From the NCBI GenBank assembly GCA_911728455.2, contig OU452223.1, positions 5,726,174-5,790,173 of the forward strand: 64,000 bases of DNA. The letters are read 5' to 3'. How positions within the stretch are numbered: position 1 is the stretch's first letter; each line of letters begins with the position of its first letter. This stretch comes from Marthasterias glacialis. Taxonomy: Eukaryota; Echinodermata; Asteroidea; Forcipulatida; Asteriidae. The position numbers and the translations under genes are program-made. Of this stretch, positions 32,112-42,590 are shown in pieces. The notes beneath the pieces were generated by a model that saw nothing but the letters and a program-made list of their open reading frames with translations, was not told where the DNA came from and ran no database searches.

Positions 32112-33059
32112 AGGGCCCATGAAATGTATTTTTTTCTAATGCAGTCTTTGGAAATGCACCTCTGTGTCCCATTTAACCTTAATTTCAATTTTCATTATGC
32201 CATTTTCAAGAGAATCTTGGTGCCTTTTGGTTGTTGTGCTTATTGGAATTTCCATCCTCATGAGCAACACTGTGATGTCCTATCAGGCAGAAACCTCAAT
32301 GCTGCAATTAGTTTATGCTGCAATTAACTTAAGACATTTCACCGTCGGAAACTTTCTCTCCTTTAGTGATTCGTCGTCGTGTCAGTTCATGGCAGTAAGC
32401 CAATGAGCAAACTTTTCTCACAAAGGCTTTCATTCAGTAAGCAAATTTTTGGTTCACAACTTCATATAAATTTCAACAGAAAACCACAGTGCAGGCGTTG
32501 CGCTTAAGCTTTTTGTAAAGTAGCCCAAGGGGCTAGTAAACTGTGCATTTTACTTGCCCCCAGGAAATTTTCGTTGATCAAATTTTAAACATATTGTCAA
32601 AAATGTATCTTCCTGACACTAATGGTAGCGATCACAACCAGTTAAACGGTTAAATGAAGTTACACTCACACACTCAAAAATAAATTAACACATTTCTAAA
32701 ATGTATTATTCACATCTGAAAAGGAAGAAGTATGAGCATTATAAACAAGTAAGTTGCACAGTTTTTAGTAGCCCACAGGGCAAGTTGAGAAGTGGTGTTT
32801 ACTAGCCCATAGCAGTTTTTACTAGACAATGTACCCCGGGCTAGTGCTAAGGGTGAGCCCTGACAGTGTCTACCTGAAATGACACCAAGGCAACAGCGCC
32901 CCAAGTTGTCCGGAAAAGCATGGAAATTAAAAATTTTTAAAGAAGTGCATGTTTCAGTAACATTAACCAAAAAGGGATGTCAATTAGTTTTCAGTACACC
33001 TGGGGTGATTAGAAAGTGACAAAAATGTGTTCCCAAGAAATATTCACTTCAGGGGCCCT
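32112..33059. mobile_element. TTAA-flanked MITE, piggyBac-like signature
   Basis: Ends AGGGCCCATGAAATGTATT and (reversed) AGGGCCCCTGAAGTGAATAT lie directly inside TTAA at 32108-32111 and TTAA at 33060-33063. A TTAA target duplication next to GGG/CCC-type ends is the hallmark of piggyBac-superfamily elements. At 948 bp with no transposase frame it is non-autonomous. The interior carries repeated CTAGCCC/GGGCTAGT words (32520-32560, 32770-32850). Confidence 0.85.
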
Positions 33060-33429
33060 TTAACCTTTTTTGTGACTAGCCAGGAGAACTTGTTACTGGC
33101 CTTTTCACCAGTCTGTATTTCATATTAATTGGGAATTCTGCTTTTCTCAACACCGAACTAGCCAGCCAGACATCTTTTGACTGAAGAGCAGGTTGACTAG
33201 TCGTCAGCTGTTTTAACGAGCATTTGTGGAGCACTGTTGAGGGAGAATGTAACTAGCTATTAGTAAACAATTTAGATAAATCAAGTCACAAAAATCATCC
33301 AAATGTTGACCTGAGGTTAAAAGTTTAAGGGAAGCTGTTGAAAAGGATGTGTAAAATTTATGCATACATCCCCTGTGTTGAATTTGAACGATACATGTAC
33401 ATAATGCAGTCCTAGATTTTCATCTCTAA

Positions 33430-33565
33430 GAGGGCAAGGCCATTGTCCTTTTGCAAAGGGCACTTCCATTGGAAAATCCTAATGTCTATGGGAAACGTTT
33501 CAAAAGGCGCCAAGACCAAGGCAACAGAGGACATGGCCTCTGTGACCTCCGTGTAATTCCAGGCT
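33430..33565 (+). repeat. dispersed repeat copy (partner 9255-9385)
   Basis: It has AAAGGGCACTTCCATTGGAA, GTCTATGGGAAACG and CCGTGTAATTCCAGGCTGG in the same order as the copy in the cathepsin remnant. Confidence 0.65.
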
Positions 33566-33569
33566 GGAT

Positions 33570-34915
33570 AATGTCCTCATTCTTCGCTTAAACACATCCT
33601 GTAGCAGGCAGCACAATATTGGGCCGTGGTAAACATCACCCTCCCCCCTCCCACAACCAATCAACCTCTAGGGCTTGTCCAGGCATGGCATACAAGTTCA
33701 TGTTGCTCTTTTTATTTTATCATATTGTACTGATGTCACTGATTATTGTATCCAATACGGCAAGCACAAATGTCCACATGCTTTGTTCATGACATGTGCT
33801 TACTACAGGGCTTCAGGTCCTTTGTAGATTATGACCAATGTCTGAGCGTCCTTAACCAGTTGCCGCCGGGATTCTTTTTGTTTTTTTTGTCCCGTCCCCC
33901 TGGCAGGATTCTTGTGGCAGAATTGCCGGAATCTTTTTTCTTTGAGGGTACCGCTGGCACAAAGAAACCCTGACGTGACAATGCCACGAGAAGACAAATT
34001 CTCTTTGTTGGATCATCCATTTTGTTTCTCGGAGGAGAAAATTCACACAACGTAAATTGTAAAACATCAGCCGTTACCTACGGCATAGGAGTGGAACTAA
34101 ACACAGAACCTTGGCTCGATTACCGACTCACTCTGACTTAACTCCATTGAGCCAAAATACAATGAATGAACAATGGTGGAAGCCTCTCGACACCTTGTCC
34201 CGTCTTCTTGGAACAAAAGGAAAAGGTCTATAATCGGGGAGTAAAATCAAGATTTTTTGTTGTCCTTGTGTGGGTGAAGCATTAGACAGCGTGTGTATGG
34301 TCTGCGCATGCTCCGTAGTTGAATGACCGGGCGACCTTAGGTCCGGTGGTCCGAAATTACATAAAGGCGTCTTAAGACGGCTTCCATTTCCAGGCATGGG
34401 AAACATTTGTGTGTAGTCATGTAATACAGTGTCAACTGGTTAACCAATTTCAGTACTCTTTGCCACGTTTACATGTATAATTTTGTAGGACATTATCATG
34501 GATGATCTCCCTCTAGTACATGTGCATGTTGTAATTATGCAAAGACGGTGCAATTATTTAATGTTTTAGCCAGACTCATTTCGGGACAGGTCCACATTAA
34601 AGATTATAGAGCGCCGAAGGTGCAAAATGGGGAACTGGAGCTGTATTGTTGGAACGTGGAATACGCATGGGTGCCATTCAATCAAGCAAATGTTTTGTTT
34701 CCCATTGATAGCAATGGTCATTGTCTGCACTGATCTGCACTGATCTGTTGTTGTATAAAAGAATTACTTGCTGAAATGGCGTCCAGTGGGATTTCACATT
34801 TCAGCCTGAGTTCACCACCTTGCGCCTTCGTCACTCTGTAATCTTTGGTCTACATATACCTGAAGGCTATGTACATGTTCATGATAGAGAACCATGGTTT
34901 AGTTCGGGTGGAAAG
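33570..34915. other. noncoding region, no gene recognised
   Basis: Overlapping ORFs near 33750-34070 on both strands have biased composition and no family resemblance. Confidence 0.5.
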
Positions 34916-34921
34916 TGGATA

Positions 34922-34985
34922 TTAGCCAGTCCATTAAGCCCCGCCCCTAAACATATTGACCAATCACAGCATTGGCTACATCACC
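34922..34985 (+). repeat. single terminal repeat of the CATTAAGCCCCGCCC family
   Basis: GTCCATTAAGCCCCGCCCCT, then ATTGACCAATCACAGCATTG, matches the left end of 24218-24592. An inverted partner lies 2.7 kb away at 37587-37660. Confidence 0.8.
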
Positions 34986-35334
34986 ATTATACACATAGGC
35001 AGCAAAATGTCTGTCACTTCAGTGCCACACTGTAGACATGAATGTATGAAGCTTTTTCACCACTTCACTAGTCTACTTCATAAATCTTGCTTAGTATAAA
35101 TTACACCAAACATGAATCATAAAAAGGTTTTACTTGATTACTGTGCTGTAAAATAAATGTGATGTAGTGCCTACTACACTGATGTAACAGGGACACAATA
35201 GATGTGACATTTGGTGTCCCGTTACATTGTGACATATATCCTTCATTTTCTCAGGCATGTGCACTTTAATATGGATTTGGCATAAAGTTTTGGTTGAACA
35301 TTGTAAATTTGTTGATTTCTTCCCTAATAGGTGC

Positions 35335-35575
35335 CTACTGACAAATATCTGTTACAAGCACGGTGTCCCTGTTAATGTACATCGCTACCATGATTTGTTT
35401 TAGAATATCAGCAAAAATATTAGTTAAGTTGGTGTGGGATGGATTTGAAACTTTCTGAAATACTTTCAAAACCCAAACAAAATGTGATGATTGATTAACA
35501 TAAATTAGAATCACCAACAAAAATGATCACATTGAAAAATGTCACAAATTGTGTCCCACCTTCATGGAATAACCC
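35335..35575 (+). repeat. dispersed repeat; inverted partner at 55978-56225
   Basis: Shared blocks, read on opposite strands, are GGTGGGACACAATATTGTGA against its inverse here, ATTCTAATTTATGTTTATCA, TTTCAAATCC and CACCATGCTTGTAAC. Both copies have an inverted pair of GTGTCCC/GGGACAC words near their ends, so the element is itself palindromic at its termini. Confidence 0.8.
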
Positions 35576-35627
35576 ACGTAGAAGCCCTGGAGGTCTTTCA
35601 CTTTCATATAAATACTACAGTGACGTC

Positions 35628-36165
35628 CGGGCAGAAAATTTTCAGAGCTGCATAATTCATATCTTACCTGTAAGGAGCTACATGTACTAGTCTCATCGGA
35701 TTAATATTCCATGGCCACATACAATTTTTGGCGGTGGGTTTTGGACTTCAGATATCCTTCATAAATCCTTCATTTTTGTGAAATAACTCAGCTGTCAACG
35801 TTATCATTTTCTGCAAACTTTTAACACAGTTCATCACATAAACCGGTTAAGCGTGTGTTTTTTGTGATTGGGCATCACCGTACACTGACCGCAAAGCAAT
35901 GTACAATTTTTGTACATGCAGACGAAAAACGCACAACCGTCCAGTGCCAACATGCTATCGTACGCATAAGCACAATGGCCATATTTGAGAGAAGGAATAA
36001 AATGGAAACTTTTTAACGTTGGGAGCTGAAGTATTTTACAAAAATTACGCAGGAATATCCGACGTCCAAAACCGCGGCCAAAAAATATTTGTGGGCATAG
36101 AATGTTAATGTAGCTTCTTACAGGATTTGAATTATGGAGCTCTGAAAATTTTCCACCCCAGAAGC
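35628..36165. mobile_element. foldback element with about 150-175-bp arms
   Basis: The left arm has AAAATTTTCAGAGCTGCATA, then AGGAGCTACATGTA and GGTTTTGGACTTCAGATAT. The right arm holds the inverse of each in reverse order (ATATCCGACGTCCAAAACC, TAGCTTCTTACAG, TATGGAGCTCTGAAAATTTT). The central 200 bp is unique and includes GTACAATTTTTGTAC. ORFs here have no family match. Confidence 0.85.
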
Positions 36166-36510
36166 CAACCCTCGTATCTAGGATTCTATCTGTGTACAGC
36201 ACAGAAGACATGGAGGAAAAGTCCTACATAGGGGTACATGCACTACAGTATGTGTACATAGTAATGGTCTCTCATGTAAAGCTTGTATTATTAGTGTGTT
36301 AAAAATGTATTGTACACTGTTCATTTATGATGTAGTCAAATGTTTGATGTGTGGTACAAAAGAAACCACATGAGTACATGTAGGAGTCCGTTGAACAAGG
36401 AAAGCAAAATTCAGACTGTACATACTGTACATGTACATGTAGACTTTGAGTCAAATCTGTGTCTCTTGAAACATTAACTTAAAAAATGTATGGTTCTGTC
36501 GGCTTTTTTC

Positions 36511-36660
36511 TAAGCCTTAGGCTCCTGGCTCCGGCTCAAGGCTCCATATGATGTTGAATCAGTGTGTGTACATGTACACTGCTCCAAACTTGATGACAGA
36601 GACCAAGCCAGAGCCAGAGACCAAGCCAGAGACCAAGCCAGAGCCAGAGACCAAGCCTAC
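36511..36660 (+). repeat. dispersed repeat copy followed by GAGACCAAGCCA tandem repeat
   Basis: 36511-36610 matches 8013-8112. From 36598 the 12-bp motif AGAGACCAAGCC alternates with an AGAGCC variant about five times. The short Arg/Asp/Gln-rich ORF across it is only the translated repeat. Confidence 0.8.
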
Positions 36661-37586
36661 AATTTAGCTTTGGATAAGCTGTGTTTTGTTAATTGCCTGC
36701 GTACATGTAAATGTATGCAGGATCTGACACACATTACATGTTATGTAACGTGATGTCAAGATACAGACAAGATGACAGTATGTCGTGTACCTAATGTAAA
36801 TTCACATGCACATAAACCTGTTCTATCAGGACTAAGCAGATTATACTCACACTAGTACAAAAAATGAAATCTGCAGTCCTGACTTGTCGAGCACAGTATT
36901 GACATGATGGATTCAGGATCTGCACCCCCCCCCCTCTTTACTGTCATGTGACCTTGCCCTGACCCTTCCTCATCCTGTTAAGAACAGGAGCTTCCCCCAA
37001 TGCACATATTTTTCTGATAAGGGTACAACACATGGTGAATAAGTGAACCTTTGTGTCTGTTGTTCAGTACAGTCTACAGGATCCTTGATCTTTGCTTTGT
37101 GATGGATAAACAGTCTACATGATCTCTTAGTCTTAGTCATGTCAAATTGTCACGTTTGGTAATTGGCCCAAGAACACTGTAGTTAGGATGTCAGTATCAC
37201 ATTGTATTTCATTTGTACAGTCGGACCATCAAGAAAATATGGTCCGACTAAGCATTTTTCATAAGTTCATATTTATTCAGGTTTAATTTAAGTTCAAATT
37301 TTAGACAAGTCAAACCCCAAAGTGACATTTTGAAGCACACACAAGTGTGTGTAGAGGGTAGAGCCATTGCCCAAGGTGCTTCAATCAGGGAGGCAAGGAG
37401 ACAGGAACACTGTTGAACCACTTTTACACGACCGTACAGGGACCACTGCTGTGGGATTTGCACCACCAGAAATACAAAAAATATTAAAACAAAACAAAAG
37501 TTAGTACAGTTATGTGTCAGAACAATGGCAGTGGTTTGTTTACTTTACCAATGGGATTTTAACGTGTCAAACTTTTGTTGGACTTT

Positions 37587-37660
37587 CAGTGGCGTTGTCA
37601 AGGCTGTGATTGGTCAATCCTAATCTGTTAGTAGGCGGGGCTTAATGGATCAGTCTACTG
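37587..37660 (-). repeat. single inverted terminal repeat, partner of 34922-34985
   Basis: GCTGTGATTGGTCAATCC, GGCGGGGCTTAATGGATC and AGTCTA are the reverse complement of the 34922 end. The pair could be the ends of a 2.7-kb element (34922-37660) containing later insertions, or two solo ends. Confidence 0.75.
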
Positions 37661-37734
37661 TAGAAACATTTACCCAAAGTACAGTTGATACAGTATGTAC
37701 AAATATACCAACTTGAAGTAGTGTACATGTATCC

Positions 37735-37880
37735 CAGGGCTGATACATGTACTTCACAGAGGCAACGGAGGCGATTGCCTCCGTTGCCCCTTGTCATTGC
37801 CTTGATGCCCTTAAATTTTCCTCATAGAGGTGCCCTTAAAAATGCCTTGGTGCCCTTGCCCATCAAGAGCGAAGCATACA
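37735..37880 (+). repeat. dispersed palindromic repeat (GGAGGCGATTGCCTCC), copy 1
   Basis: Has GGCAACGGAGGCGATTGCCT, CCGTTGCC, CATAGAGGTGCCCTTAAAAA and TGCCTTGGTGCCCTTGCCC. Copies in inverse orientation are at 53620-53795 and, partially, at 49010-49080. Confidence 0.8.
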
Positions 37881-38417
37881 GACTTGATACACATTATGCT
37901 GGTCAATAGGCTCCATCTGACTCTATCAGATAAAAGCTTAGGAATTGTTGTTGTAATAACTGGCTGTAAAATCTGAAGACTGCAGCAAATACTCTCGCCA
38001 GTGTCCCCTTCATATCAAACCCAATGCATAGTACATTCAGTCGGTATGGGTTTATTTCCTGTGTGGTTATTAATCACAGGGGTGACTGGACAGTTTGGTT
38101 GGCCGGCAAAATGTAGGGCAAACTTCCAACTGTACGAGCACCATACATGTATGTAGCCATCGAGTTCTCAACTAAGTAAAATTTCCTGTTTGGCGTTTTT
38201 GAGTTATTTGGCACAAACTTACAGCGTAACTTAGTCACACTATACTTTGCTCTGTATGGCATTTGAAATTTAGAACTGCGAAACTTATTTTATATATTTT
38301 TATTTTATGATTGTTTACAGATTTTATACACTGTTTAAGATGGTTATCCAGCCTCGGAATTAGTTCCACCTTCTTACCTCTGGAATCCCACCTCCAGTGA
38401 ATCGCAAATTTACATGA

Positions 38418-38619
38418 ATGCTTTGGGGCCCGCCACCGACCAGCAAACTGGCCCATGCAACAGCGCCACCAGTGGCAGTTTCCATGCAACCGCCTGTCTC
38501 GTCATCAGCGGTAGCAGCCGTGGAGGAAGTTTTCACAGATGACCAGTGGGATGGGGACGGCACCAGGAATAGGGAACACAGCGCCATCGATGGCCAGTGT
38601 GAGGCAGGGACATTAACAG
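38418..38619 (+). CDS. TRAK/Milton exon 1
   Basis: Encodes 67 codons plus one base. The segment is rich in Ala, Val, Ser and Pro (MQPPVSSSAVAAVEEVF), then acidic, ending AGTLT. The donor is ACAG|GTAATT. The exon is identified mainly by its perfect frame and position relative to exon 2, so its 5' limit is less certain than its 3' limit. Confidence 0.72.
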
Positions 38620-39786
38620 GTAATTAGATAATCATACTTAGTACAATACAAATAAATGCATAACATACTGTCTGAACAACTGAGCATGATTCGTGTCTGA
38701 GTTAATTTTTGTGCTACTACTTCACAATTTGTCTTGACACTATTTTAAAGTTCTCATTTCCAAGAACTATGGAATTACCTGGGCCTTCACAGAGTTGCTC
38801 AAGCACAAAAAGTAGCTAAGCGCAACAGAATTTAGTCTGGTTCCCAGACCCCAACATCTCTGACTATTCTCTGCCGATTTTAGGGTCCAGTATCACCTGA
38901 GGGTCACGTGACAAAAAAGGAGCAATTCCTCTTTTTCTGAAAGTATCTTAAATGTTCTGAACTCATTTTCGTCAACATTCGGACCGTTTTGTTGATGGTC
39001 GGACAATTCTGGGTGTATGTAGACATTTCTTTTGTTGATAAACTAAAACCGTTTAATTTTGTTGACAGATGTTGTGACCAAATTCAAATTTTGTAAACTA
39101 TGTAAGGAAAACAAAACTTTTGAATATTTATGTAACATTTTTGTCATTATCTCAGGCTGTTTGAAAGTAATCAAAGAGTGTCATCAGCGCTTCGTTTTTT
39201 GTCCAATGACATCATCCACTGTCATTTAAAAGTAATGATATTTATACATGTTGCATCATGATTTATTTTTAACCGTGGATGATGCCTGACTTAAGATTTT
39301 TAACAAGAGTCGTCAGGAAATCTTTGGTCTGGGAACCAGACTAAACAGAATTACGCTTACTAGAATAAGGTTACCAGCCAAAACAGCACCACACACAGTA
39401 CCATCTGCAACTGGTATCCTGCTTATTTTTCGCTTAGCAGAAAATTGTCAAGCAATATTTTCTGCTGAAGCATATCATGAAATTGGGCCCTGGTAAGTCT
39501 GCTTCCACTTAGCAATCGGAAAAGTCTCACCTTGTTTTATCCTTGTCTTTTCTACACCCTTCTTCGTCAGACCTTCACAATACTTCCAACATCCCAGAGG
39601 TAGAGCTTTTCAGCCTCCTGGAGGAAAAGATTCCCATGTATAGGTTACGAGCTGACACCACGTCCAACTACTCTTATGAGCACAGCGACTGGCTGAGGTC
39701 GGCAGACGAAAGGGCCCGGCAACAACAAGAGCAACCATGCGAGCTTCTCTCACCAGTCATGATGGAAGAAACTCTAAAATATTTCA
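38418..39786 (+). CDS. TRAK/Milton kinesin adaptor, first two coding exons (gene continues past window)
   Basis: Exon 1 is 38418-38619, exon 2 is 39571-39786, joined in phase 1 (G|AC). TRAK/Milton proteins link kinesin-1 and dynein to the Miro GTPase on mitochondria for transport along microtubules. The join reads TLTDLHNTSNIPEVELFSLL, then EEKIPMYRLRADTTSNYSYE, HSDWL and later EETLKYF. This is the conserved N-terminal block of the HAP1/TRAK family (family pattern DLPEVEI.SLLEE..P.Y.LRADT...Y.HDDWL...IEETLKYF), at residues 68-139. The next block expected, LCAERV.QMTKTYND, is not in the window. Start: ATG 38418 directly follows an in-frame TGA; Met23 (38484) is an alternative. Residues 1-67 are low-complexity and not conserved. 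Exon 2 ends TTTCA|GTAAGT. The human paralogue cannot be assigned (TRAK1 or TRAK2). Confidence 0.9.
38778..39492. mobile_element. older inverted-repeat element split by the 38833-39343 insertion, in TRAK intron 1
   Basis: The left flank ACCTGGGCCTTCACAGAG, then AAGTAGCTAAGCGC, mirrors the right flank (CGCTTAGCAGAAAA, CATGAAATTGGGCCCTGG). The two halves become contiguous when the inner element is removed. The family and exact ends are uncertain. Confidence 0.55.
38833..39343. mobile_element. 511-bp non-autonomous DNA transposon with 9-bp target duplication
   Basis: Terminal inverted repeats TAGTCTGGTTCCCAGACC and GGTCTGGGAACCAGACTA are perfect over 18 bp. AACAGAATT flanks both sides exactly (38824-38832 and 39344-39352). 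A 7-bp reading (with TTAGTC ends) is also possible. The interior is noncoding. The clean ends and duplication suggest a recent insertion; the superfamily cannot be fixed from this alone. Confidence 0.93.
39487..39530 (-). repeat. solo end of the AATGGG MITE family
   Basis: CTGGTAAGTCTGCTTCCACT, then TTAGCAATCGGAAAAGTCTC, is the inverse of the arm seen at 27436 and 28681. No partner arm was found nearby. It sits 40 bp before TRAK exon 2. Confidence 0.6.
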
Positions 39787-39814
39787 GTAAGTCAATCTTT
39801 TTCCTTTTTTCTGT

Positions 39815-40318
39815 AGTAGGCAAGCCCTTCTTCTCGCAAGTATCGGCTGCTGCAATTCACTCCTCTCCAACATTATCATAAAGACCAACTTCTACGACCA
39901 CATAACCCCACTATTCAATCAACTGCACTGGCTCCCCATTGAGCAACGAATCAAATTCAAAATCCTCTTGATGATTTGGAAGTCCATCAACTTCAAAGGC
40001 CCACCTTACCTCTCTAGCCTCTTATCATTCTATCAACGTGACAGTAGACCGAGATGGATTTGTGACCCACTCACCATGAACACCACTACCTCTCTAAATC
40101 TGTTGGACAGGGTTGCCTTTGGCTATACTGGCCCCAGCCTTTGGAACAATCTTCCATACAATATCCGATCTTCAACTTCAGCTGCTACATTCAAGCAATT
40201 GGCTCAAAACTGAATTGTATCGAGTCTAACTTTTATTACATCTTGACAGTGCCGTGATCTAGTCACTAGGAGTTGTGCGCTATATAAGAACCTGTTTATT
40301 ATTATTATTATTATTAAA
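39815..40318 (+). mobile_element. CR1/L2-like LINE 3' end in TRAK intron 2
   Basis: Encodes the conserved LINE C-terminus in nearly one frame: CNSLL, HITPLFNQLHWLPIEQRIKF, KILLMIWKSINFKGPPYLSS, LLDRVAFGYTGPSLWNNLPY and NIRSSTSAATFKQL, then a stop. It ends GCGCTATATAAGAACC and an ATT microsatellite. It is 5'-truncated and begins about 30 bp after the exon 2 donor. Confidence 0.9.
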
Positions 40319-40426
40319 ATTTGAGATTTATGTTCCCGCGGTGTCTTCCACTGGCCTCAGATTCTTCGCATCACGAGGGTGCAAGATTATGACTGAATTA
40401 GTTAACCCTCTCAGCCCAACATTATA

Positions 40427-40571
40427 CAATTGTTGTCTGCTGTGATGTGGTCTATGCTGTTTTGGACACCCGAGGGGGCAGATGGCACCCGAGGCGAAGC
40501 CGAGTGTGCCATCGGCCCCCCGAGGGTGTCCAAAACAGCATGGACCACATATCACAGCAGACAACAATTGT
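40427..40571. mobile_element. 145-bp near-perfect hairpin element
   Basis: The arm CAATTGTTGTCTGCTGTGAT, then TGGTCTATGCTGTTTTGGAC and ACCCGAGGGGGCAGATGGCA, is mirrored almost exactly to 40571. The loop is CCCGAGGCGAAGCCGAGT. The ORFs on both strands are the hairpin read twice. Confidence 0.95.
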
Positions 40572-40572
40572 T

Positions 40573-41054
40573 TTGTTGTACCATGGTATTAAATTGCAAG
40601 ATTGTTAAAAAGGCCCTTACCGACATAGTTTGCAGACGACAATATTCAATTCAACAAAAGTGCGTCAGTTACAAATGTTTTATCAACCAAAATGTATCAA
40701 CTGGTCCATATATCGTGAGCATCATATCGAAAGTACAGTAGCGTGCATAGTACCAGTGGTTGCTTAGTAACCTCTTTCTCAGGTACATGTAGTACCACTA
40801 ATGTGGTTGTACAGATCAATGGGAACAATGAAATAATGTTCTGAGAACGATCTAGGTAATTACCTACCTCTTTCCCGGGGGTATTGCTAACTTCAACATA
40901 TCAATGGGGACGATGAAATGAATTTTCTGAGGACGATCTAGGTAATGGACCCCGACAACATCACTTTTTTGAGAAGACATGAAATTTTGTATTATGTCAC
41001 GTGATTGGTTCTTGACCAATAAAAATTCACGATCTAACACCATGGTATAACAAT
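40573..41054. mobile_element. possible inverted-repeat element adjoining the hairpin
   Basis: TTGTTGTACCATGGTATTAA at the left is approximately inverse to CTAACACCATGGTATAACAA at the right. The interior contains GTCACGTGATTGG and two similar GGACGATCTAGGTAAT-type blocks (40845 and 40930). The hairpin and this element may be one unit. Confidence 0.5.
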
Positions 41055-41059
41055 GTTTA

Positions 41060-42480
41060 TGGACATGCAGCCTGCGGTGCCCACATTGTTTCCTTTTCTC
41101 TCATTCACAAATCATTGAGATGGGCCAACAATTGGCCAAGTTCTTACACAACAGAAAGCTGTTGTACAAAGGCCATTTTTACAAACTCTATTTTCACCTT
41201 GAATATATTGTTTTACAGCAAAAACTTTAACAATTTGTCTCGTTTGACTTCAATCGTTCGATCATAATTATTTCACAATGTATTCAATACATAGTCAGGA
41301 AACAGATTTAAAAAGCTAACTTGCCGCACACGGCACTAAGAATATTTCCCTTTTGGTCAAAGTAATTAGGGCCAACATTTGCCTTTTCATATCTGGTGAG
41401 AAAACCTCAGGCAATTGTTTTCTCTTCAGGCTGTACTCCCCCAAATAATTTTCAACAAAAACTGTGAAAACATGTTTTCATTAGTTTGTTCATCACAAGG
41501 AGTTGTTAATACTAAAAAGAGGGTATTCTTTCAAGATAACAGCATTATTTTTGAGAAGTATTCTTTCTACTTTCTTCATTTTATGTACACACACAGGTAA
41601 CGTCACCTGCAACTCAGATTCTTTTGGTTTTAACTTTAAATTTAATGGTACGCTTAGCAGTCTGTTTTTCTCATTTGATGTGATCATGATTTCACATTGT
41701 CTCCAATACACTGTCTGGAGACTCAAGGATGTATTCTTTATTTGTTTTGTAAGCTGGAGATGCATCTTGCATAATGCCCTCCTGGCGGCCATCATAGGGG
41801 GATGGTGGAGGACAGGGAGTGAATTAAATTCAATCAATAACACTCGATGATAGCCCTGAGTTCATCCATGATTACATGTACGATGTAATTAGTAGATTGT
41901 GGTTACACAACCACATTCACCTAATGTGCTGTAAGTACAATGTAGTACTCACATAAAACTCCAAAATCGTGTACACAATTTGGTACATTGTGGAGACCAT
42001 TATGAACACATCGAATAAATTAGGTTGGCAACTTCTTGTGTTGTACAAATATAGAATGCATATGAATGCATTGTCGCAGAATACATGCAATCTCAAGGTG
42101 AAATCTGGACTATTCCATTTCACGAAGAGAAGTCGAATGATTTGGAAAAGCCAGATTTCACCGAGTGATTATATTCTGTGACAATGCACGAACGAAACGC
42201 ATTCAATATTTGTTTTCTAGACATTGTAACTCATACGTAGACCCTTGTCATTTGAATATTTTAATTGACAGAAAATAGACACGGTTCCTCGTCCACCCCA
42301 AACTAAAAAAAAACTTCTAAACAACGTGGACAACTCCATGTAGACACCAACCTTCTCCGCCGTGACATGATCTTGCCTCGTTTGGAGGAACGTACTGGAA
42401 CAATTATTTTGAGCAATGACGCTGCGAATTAAGCGTCGAAAATCCATATTCGCCGTCCTATAATTATCCGTATTGACCTA
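41060..42480. other. TRAK intron, noncoding, nothing recognised
   Basis: Opposed ORFs of about 115 codons at 41493-41850 overlap each other on both strands and have AT-driven composition; I do not call a gene. Confidence 0.5.
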
Positions 42481-42504
42481 TTTCACAATGGTCAGTGCAC
42501 TTAC

Positions 42505-42590
42505 ACGGGCCGATACTGAAGGCCATTTTGGAAGTCAAAATGTACTGAAAGGAATTGACTTCCAAAATGGCAAAAATGGTAGACGTTCAT
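42505..42590. repeat. short inverted repeat
   Basis: GCCATTTTGGAAGTCAA and TTGACTTCCAAAATGGC lie 20 bp apart, an 18-bp arm foldback. Confidence 0.8.

Noticed and set aside
36562-36753. Short ORF with repeated ArgAspGlnAla residues
   Set aside because: It is the translated GAGACCAAGCC tandem repeat.
40328-40741. ORFs starting MLSAVI on the minus strand and MLSAVM on the plus strand
   Set aside because: They begin with almost the same residues because they read the two arms of one hairpin.
41493-41850. Opposed 115-116-codon ORFs
   Set aside because: They overlap fully on opposite strands, have AT-driven composition and no family resemblance.
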